A DNA stretch of 64,000 nucleotides, taken from assembly GCA_963665915.2 (NCBI GenBank), contig CAXXSG010000013.1, positions 124,001 to 188,000 on the forward strand, in the 5' to 3' direction. The notes beneath the pieces are model-generated. The model saw nothing but the letters and a program-made list of their open reading frames with translations. It was not told where the DNA came from and did no database searches. How positions within the stretch are numbered: the first letter of the stretch is position 1; the number at the start of each line of letters is the position of its first letter. This document shows positions 59,155 through 64,000 of this stretch, piece by piece. This DNA comes from JAFGRU01 sp963665915. GTDB taxonomy: Bacteria; Desulfobacterota; Desulfuromonadia; Desulfuromonadales; JAAYDE01. Made by a program: the position numbers and the translations under genes.

Positions 59155-60828
59155 ATGAAAATCAAATTGCCTTCTGAAAAGCAGGTTGGTCATTTGACCT
59201 TGTTGCGCCAGCCTGGATCAATCACCACGGGCGAACTAAATGCTCTCCCTTTTGAAGAGCGACTCGACATCGTTCGCAGCGCTGACGGAAAGCAGAAGTG
59301 CCAGCTGATCTGCGAAGCGAAGGATGGCCCTCGCATCGTGAGAAGTCTCCCCTCTCAGGATCTTTTCCTTCTGGCCAAAGACGTCGGCTTGCGGGATTTT
59401 TCCAACATTCTGGATATGGTGACCCCTGCCCAGTTCACCAATTTTCTCGATTTTGACTGCTGGGATTACGACCATCTGGAACAATCCGCCGTGCTTGAGT
59501 GGCTTGAAGCTCTTTTTGAGGGAGCTGACGCTGACAAGACATTCGATATTCTCAGGCAAATGGATCAAGGCCTCCTCACATTGATCGTTAAGCGCTTTTT
59601 GTGCGCCCTGGAAGAAAAAAAACAGGCTACGGATGAAAATGAAGCGCTACCCGAAGCTGACAGGGGAAAAAATCCGGAAACCTTCAAAACCGTCGAGGAG
59701 ACCCTGAACCTAATCCAAAACCGGGATCCGGAATTTTTTCAACAACTATGTTTTGTGGCGATCTCGGAAGGGGAGTCAATTCTGGAAGAAGAGGTTTTCC
59801 AATTTCAACAAGGGCGGTTGCTGGACCAGGGCTTCCCCGAATACTGGGAGGCCCGGAAAATATATACTTACCTTGAGCCGGACAATTTCACACCAAACCC
59901 GAACGCAACCATTTCCCCCAGTTACCCCATAGAAAAAGTCTCTCCCGGGTTTGTAGCCAAGGCCGATGACGGCGAAGCTCTTTCTGGACTCTTCGACAAT
60001 AACGGGACAGAGAAACTGATGTGGGAGCTGGTTTTTCTGGTGAACAAGGTGATGGTTGCTGATCGTCTCAATTTTGGAGATCCCGCTCAGACAGGAAATG
60101 CTCTTGCGGAAGTGAAAGACTACCTGAATATCGCCCGGCTGTTTGTGCTTGAAAAGCTTACGGGGAAAACGGAGGTCAGTCCAGGATCTCTTCCTCTGGA
60201 AACGCTTTTTCGCCTCGGATTCAGCCTCACCGTAAAGCTTGGCAACAAAGCGGATAAGCTTAAAATGACGTCGGTCGGGCCACTACTGGACGGTCCCTTT
60301 CAGGAATTCATCAAATGCCTCTGTCTGCCCAAGCCCCACTTTTACAAAGGTATGGAAGATAACTGCCGCAGCGGAAACCGCCCTTTCAAAAACCTGGAGG
60401 ATATCCGCAAAGCAGAACAATGGCTGAACAGGGTGGAAATCCAAAAGCGACTTTTTGAGGACCATTTCCAATTCGACCTGAGCTTGTTTACCGCTCAGGG
60501 AAACCAGAGTTCGGCGGAAAAAGGTCCTGAAGATATCGTTCTCTCTGAGATATTTCTTACCGCGCTTGCCAATCAGCTGCTGGGCCGAAAGTTTTCCCCC
60601 CGCCCGATTCCATGCGAGGACATAGCAGAATTGCATCAGATGGTTTCATCCCAAGGGAAGCTGCATCCCGAAATTCATGGGAAAACGACCGGTTGGCTGG
60701 AATCTTTGGAAAAAGGTGGGGGAGACTTCGCCGAGTTCTGCCTGGAAATCTGGTCGGAGGAGTTCTGTCCTCTCAAGCCTGATGCTCTTGAGCCAAGCTA
60801 TATCGGCGGGTTGTTGATAAAAGTATGA
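59155..60828 (+). CDS. Uncharacterised protein, DUF6178-like
   Basis: A 557-residue soluble-looking protein, acidic and largely helical, without signal peptide or membrane segment. Its opening, with ALPFEERLDIVRS and RIVRSLPSQDLFLLAKDVGL, recalls the DUF6178 family of Geobacter-like bacteria, recognised from memory. No catalytic motif is evident. The middle is Leu/Glu-rich and contains YPIEKVSPGFVAK. GTG 59149 and ATG 59155 are possible starts. It lies between the DNA glycosylase and a radical SAM gene on the opposite strand. Confidence 0.78.
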   Translation: MKIKLPSEKQVGHLTLLRQPGSITTGELNALPFEERLDIVRSADGKQKCQLICEAKDGPRIVRSLPSQDLFLLAKDVGLRDFSNILDMVTPAQFTNFLDFDCWDYDHLEQSAVLEWLEALFEGADADKTFDILRQMDQGLLTLIVKRFLCALEEKKQATDENEALPEADRGKNPETFKTVEETLNLIQNRDPEFFQQLCFVAISEGESILEEEVFQFQQGRLLDQGFPEYWEARKIYTYLEPDNFTPNPNATISPSYPIEKVSPGFVAKADDGEALSGLFDNNGTEKLMWELVFLVNKVMVADRLNFGDPAQTGNALAEVKDYLNIARLFVLEKLTGKTEVSPGSLPLETLFRLGFSLTVKLGNKADKLKMTSVGPLLDGPFQEFIKCLCLPKPHFYKGMEDNCRSGNRPFKNLEDIRKAEQWLNRVEIQKRLFEDHFQFDLSLFTAQGNQSSAEKGPEDIVLSEIFLTALANQLLGRKFSPRPIPCEDIAELHQMVSSQGKLHPEIHGKTTGWLESLEKGGGDFAEFCLEIWSEEFCPLKPDALEPSYIGGLLIKV

Positions 60829-60847
60829 AAAACGGGTCCGCCTTTTC

Positions 60848-62557
60848 TTATGACACGACATGCAGAGGACTTTCCTTCACCTCCATTTTATGGCCGCTCC
60901 CAGTCAGGTAAAAAAACACTAGAACCGTCGGCTGCTCCAGCCCCGGAAGCCGCCTGAAAACAGTCGCAAAATACTGTACCTTGATCCCTTGCCCCTTGAC
61001 TTTGAGGGTTTCCTCACGAACCAGTTCGCGAACCGCAACAGTCTCCGAATGCGAAAGATTCGTATCGAAAAATGCGGGAGCTCTGTCGGGAACCACTCGT
61101 TCGCTTCGAGCACAATCTCTTGCCAGCAGTTCGGTCAGGAAAGAGGCTTCCTCGCCGGCAAAACTGTTGCGGATAAAGATCCACATATTTTCGAAAATGT
61201 CCTTGCGCTGCATCGGATTTCGGAAAAGATTCCGCATTTCCCAAAAACTCTCAATTTTTTGGAAGGTGCAGGCCAGGGACCCCAGAGACATCGCCAGCCC
61301 TTCCAGAAAGCCTTGAAAGTGACCGCTGTTATAGGTCATATCCACAATCCGGCTGATCCCTCTCAAACGACTCAGGTCGGCAAAGCTGAGGTCCCTGGTT
61401 TTCAGAACGGTGTAGGGAGGATGAGGGTCATAATCGATGCCTGCCTGACGGGCCTCTTTTCGCAAAAGCGAACCGGGAAGAAGTTTGACCAGCTCAATCT
61501 GCAGATGATGGGGCTTCAATTCTGCAATTCGGTTGATGGAGACCAGGAAATCTGCGAAATTTTCATGGGGAAGGCCGGCGACCAGGTCCAGGTGAAGATG
61601 GATGTTCGTCTCGGCTCGAAGCCTGGAAACATTTTCAAAGATTTTTTCCAGCGACACGTCCCTGTGAACAGCCTGTAATGTATCCGGAGAACAGGACTGA
61701 ATCCCGATCTCGAACTGGAACATATGCTCAGGGACCCGCCAAAGAAGCTGAATTGTCTCAGCGTCCAGCAGGTTGGCTCCCACCTCGAAATGAAAATGGC
61801 TTGTGCGATTGTTTTCCAGAATATAGGAAAAAATCTCCCGGGCGCGCTCCGGGTCATAATTAAAGGTCCGATCCACCAGCTTTATTTTGGGCACTTTTTT
61901 GGAGATCAGGAAATCAAGATCGCGGCGGATACGCTCCATGGAGAAAGAGCGGACTTTTGTTTCAAGGGCGCTCATGCAGAAGAGACAGCGGTAGGGGCAT
62001 CCCCGGCTCGTCTCAAGATAGACAAGACCACGGGAGAGATCGACCCGCCCGGACTCGAACGGCGAGGGAATACGGTCGAGTTCTTCCATCGGCAGCCGGA
62101 TGGGACCTTCGACGGCATCCGGATATTTATTCCAAAACGTTCCTGGCGTGTCGGCAGGATCCTGGCCTTTGGCAAGGCGTAGAAGAACCTCCCTGAAAGA
62201 AACCTCCCCCTCTCCCCGCACAATAGCGGTGAGCCCAGGGTGAATTCTGAAAAACTCGGGCTCTTCAAAAGAAATTTCCGGACCACCCAGAATGATGACC
62301 ATGTCCGGTTCAGCTACAGCCAGGGCATCTGCCAGGTCCAGAACGGCTCGTCGGTTCCAGATATAGACTGAAAAAGCCACCACATCGGGGTTCGAGGCAA
62401 GAATAGTTGCCAGGATGGTCTCCTTGGGCTCATGGACCGTATATTCCTGGATGATGAATTCGCAGTCCGGGAGATCTCCGCAATAGGACGCCAGGCAGGA
62501 CAAGGCAAGACAGGAGTGAATGAACTTGCTGTGAAGGGTTGTCAGAATTATTCGCAT
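60848..62557 (-). CDS. B12-binding-domain radical SAM protein (DUF4080 type)
   Basis: A 569-residue protein. The N-terminal cobalamin-binding-like domain includes LGGPEISFEEPEFF. The radical SAM cluster CPYRCLFC sits near residue 190, in LETSRGCPYRCLFCMSALE. The middle has FEVGANLLDAETIQLLWRVP and VAGLPHENFADFL. The C-terminal 200 residues (DUF4080-like) are specific to this subgroup. The reaction is unknown; related proteins are often anaerobic methyltransferases or act on RNA or lipids. It converges with the DUF6178 gene. Confidence 0.9.
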   Translation of the reverse strand: MRIILTTLHSKFIHSCLALSCLASYCGDLPDCEFIIQEYTVHEPKETILATILASNPDVVAFSVYIWNRRAVLDLADALAVAEPDMVIILGGPEISFEEPEFFRIHPGLTAIVRGEGEVSFREVLLRLAKGQDPADTPGTFWNKYPDAVEGPIRLPMEELDRIPSPFESGRVDLSRGLVYLETSRGCPYRCLFCMSALETKVRSFSMERIRRDLDFLISKKVPKIKLVDRTFNYDPERAREIFSYILENNRTSHFHFEVGANLLDAETIQLLWRVPEHMFQFEIGIQSCSPDTLQAVHRDVSLEKIFENVSRLRAETNIHLHLDLVAGLPHENFADFLVSINRIAELKPHHLQIELVKLLPGSLLRKEARQAGIDYDPHPPYTVLKTRDLSFADLSRLRGISRIVDMTYNSGHFQGFLEGLAMSLGSLACTFQKIESFWEMRNLFRNPMQRKDIFENMWIFIRNSFAGEEASFLTELLARDCARSERVVPDRAPAFFDTNLSHSETVAVRELVREETLKVKGQGIKVQYFATVFRRLPGLEQPTVLVFFYLTGSGHKMEVKESPLHVVS

Positions 62558-62576
62558 GGGGAAAGGTTACGGTTTC

Positions 62577-62759
62577 TCAACCCGGTTTATTCATGAGGCT
62601 TAGTCGCGAAACCGGCAAGTCTGCGTCAGATCAAGCCAAGAACAGTGGAATGCTCTGCAGGCGTACTTGCGGTACGTCGAAGAGCAAGGAGCGAGCACGG
62701 CTTGAAATGGCGTGCAATTGACGGTTGCAGCAAAAGCCTTCATGAACAATCCGAGTTTA
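62577..62759 (+). repeat. Inverted-repeat element, family 1, copy 3 (183 bp)
   Basis: Same orientation as copies 1 and 2, starting TCAACCCGG and ending CCGAGTTTA. The paired segments TCAAGCC (62631-62637) and GGCTTGA (62699-62705) are perfectly complementary. The inner palindrome is CGTAC/GTACG around TTGCG. It lies between two divergent radical SAM genes. Apart from it the gap 62558-62871 shows nothing. Confidence 0.88.
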
Positions 62760-62871
62760 GCCTAAAAATGGTCTTGATTCTGCGCCTGCAGCCAAGTACT
62801 CCTGATTGTTTAAATAATCGGAACATGTTATGTTTTATTCGCAATTAAGCAATTATTAAATTCGAGTGGTC

Positions 62872-64000
62872 ATGCCGAAAAACAAGACGATATTGGCTGT
62901 TGTGGCTAACTCAATGGGAGAAATTTTTGAGCACCCGGGTCTTCTTATGGTCGGGATGAATGGCTCGAAAGTTCGCCTGCCACACCCTGATGAGATCATC
63001 CCTCTCCCTGAGGGAAGTCGCCTTTTTACCCTTCCGGAAACCGCCCCGATCGGCTTTGACCGAAAAACCCGCGGCTTAAAATCCGTCGATCAACTGCCCC
63101 GCCGATTTGGCGGTGACAAGATCCAGGCTGTGTCCGCCTTCCCAGCACCGGCCTACATGAGAACCTTGCTGCCGGCAATGAATTGTAGCACCCACAGCAA
63201 CAATCTTTCCCTCTGGGCTTATACTGCAGTCGGCTGGTGCGTGGAAGAGGAACGTTTTTATACCGCTGCCGTGCGTGTGGATGGTAGCGACCAATGGAAT
63301 CCCGACAATTTCGATGACCGCGTCATTGAACCCAGGGTGAGAAGCGTTTTAAAAGAGTATCCGAACAACCGTCTTCTGATGCAGCTGGGGAGATGCGCTC
63401 TTGATTACCATTGTTTCGCGGCCAAGAACCTTTTCCTGCAACGTTGGGAGGCACCCCTGCCAACGTCACCGGTCTGTAACGCCCGTTGCCTTGGTTGCAT
63501 TTCCCTGCAGGAGTCGGACTGCTGCCCCGCTAGCCAGGAGCGTATCACTTTTGTTCCAACGGTGGAAGAGCTTTGTGAAGTTGCCGTTCCCCACCTGGAA
63601 AAGGCGGAAAATGCTATTGTTTCATTTGGACAGGGATGCGAAGGAGAGCCGATTCTGCAGGCCGATCAAATCTGTGCTGCTGTCAGGGCCATGCGTCACC
63701 AAACATCACGGGGGACCATAAATTTCAACACAAACGGCTCCATTCCGAAAGCAGTTGATAAGTTGGCCGAAGCGGGTATCGACGCTATCCGCATTTCTCT
63801 GAATTCGGTTCAGGAAACCTATTATCAAGCTTACTACCGACCGCTGCATTTCTCATTCAATGATGTCATCGAAGCCATCGCCAGAGCGAAAAAGAATGGC
63901 CTCTATACCATGTTGAATTATCTTGTTTTCCCAGGCCTCAGCGACCACCCGACCGAGGTGGACAACCTGATCCATCTCATTGAAGAAACCGGGCTGGATA
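62872..64000 (+). CDS. Radical SAM protein with a long N-terminal extension (cut by window edge)
   Basis: The frame runs from ATG 62872 to the edge, 376 complete codons. The first 200 residues are not a radical SAM domain and include GLLMVGMNGSKVRLPHPDEI. The cluster motif CNARCLGC begins at Cys202 (C-x3-C-x2-C), followed by SFGQGCEGEP, NTNGSIPKAVDKLAEAGIDA and RISLNSV. The substrate is unknown. The C-terminal end is missing. A rather clear ATG but only weak purines upstream (cgagtgg) set the start. Confidence 0.9.
   Translation, partial: MPKNKTILAVVANSMGEIFEHPGLLMVGMNGSKVRLPHPDEIIPLPEGSRLFTLPETAPIGFDRKTRGLKSVDQLPRRFGGDKIQAVSAFPAPAYMRTLLPAMNCSTHSNNLSLWAYTAVGWCVEEERFYTAAVRVDGSDQWNPDNFDDRVIEPRVRSVLKEYPNNRLLMQLGRCALDYHCFAAKNLFLQRWEAPLPTSPVCNARCLGCISLQESDCCPASQERITFVPTVEELCEVAVPHLEKAENAIVSFGQGCEGEPILQADQICAAVRAMRHQTSRGTINFNTNGSIPKAVDKLAEAGIDAIRISLNSVQETYYQAYYRPLHFSFNDVIEAIARAKKNGLYTMLNYLVFPGLSDHPTEVDNLIHLIEETGLD

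Noticed and set aside
1..64000. tRNA, rRNA, CRISPR, prophage
   Set aside because: All gaps longer than about 150 bases were read for cloverleaf arms, regularly spaced repeats and phage-type genes; none was found. A tRNA scan would settle the first point.

Overview
The window looks like chromosome from a Desulfuromonadales-type bacterium (former Deltaproteobacteria; Geobacter/Pelobacter/Desulfuromonas relatives). The basis is gene order: a B12-type radical SAM protein, rng, rplU, rpmA, obgE, proB, proA, nadD, rsfS, rlmH, a LapA/LapB-like TPR gene and gpmI run in one direction, and dprA, smg, topA, trmFO, maf, yggS and gph run in another. Both layouts are familiar from Geobacter-like genomes. 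The species cannot be fixed from the sequence alone.

Layout. 1-6,200: 5' part of rho with a long leader, an unknown lipoprotein, an Rrf2 regulator with three cysteines, a SAM-I riboswitch controlling metX, then mnmH and a lipid kinase. 6,400-20,000: a YhcC-type radical SAM protein, pyruvoyl arginine decarboxylase, proC, an OmpA-type lipoprotein, a polar amino acid ABC cassette without its ATPase, an exported Pcm, a membrane-embedded spermidine-synthase-like protein, an EamA exporter, an alkyltransferase-like protein, a cupin and a DUF4157 protein with two HExxH motifs. 20,300-39,000: mostly minus-strand housekeeping operons (cpoB/LysM, dprA/smg, topA, trmFO/maf/yggS/gph, htrA/rluD/pgeF). An intact IS1595-type element sits exactly at the topA stop codon. 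39,000-64,000: elbB, leuB, asd, ecfT/truA, the rng-to-gpmI block, comF, an Nth-like glycosylase, a DUF6178-like protein and two radical SAM genes, the last cut by the window edge.

Functional themes are translation and RNA modification (mnmH, trmFO, rluD, trhP, truA, rlmH, rsfS, obgE, rng), amino acid synthesis (metX, asd, leuB, proA/B/C) and envelope biogenesis (cpoB, LysM, OmpA, LapA/LapB, HtrA). Four radical SAM proteins are present.

The least explained content is intergenic. Two unrelated families of short inverted-repeat elements were found: a family of about 184 bp with three copies plus one remnant, and a family of 106-170 bp with four copies. Neither encodes a protein. In one place each, an element end coincides with the stop codon of the upstream gene. 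Other points of interest are a frameshift splitting the LapA/LapB-like gene and a 53-residue eight-cysteine protein with a TTG start. No tRNA, rRNA, CRISPR array or prophage was seen.
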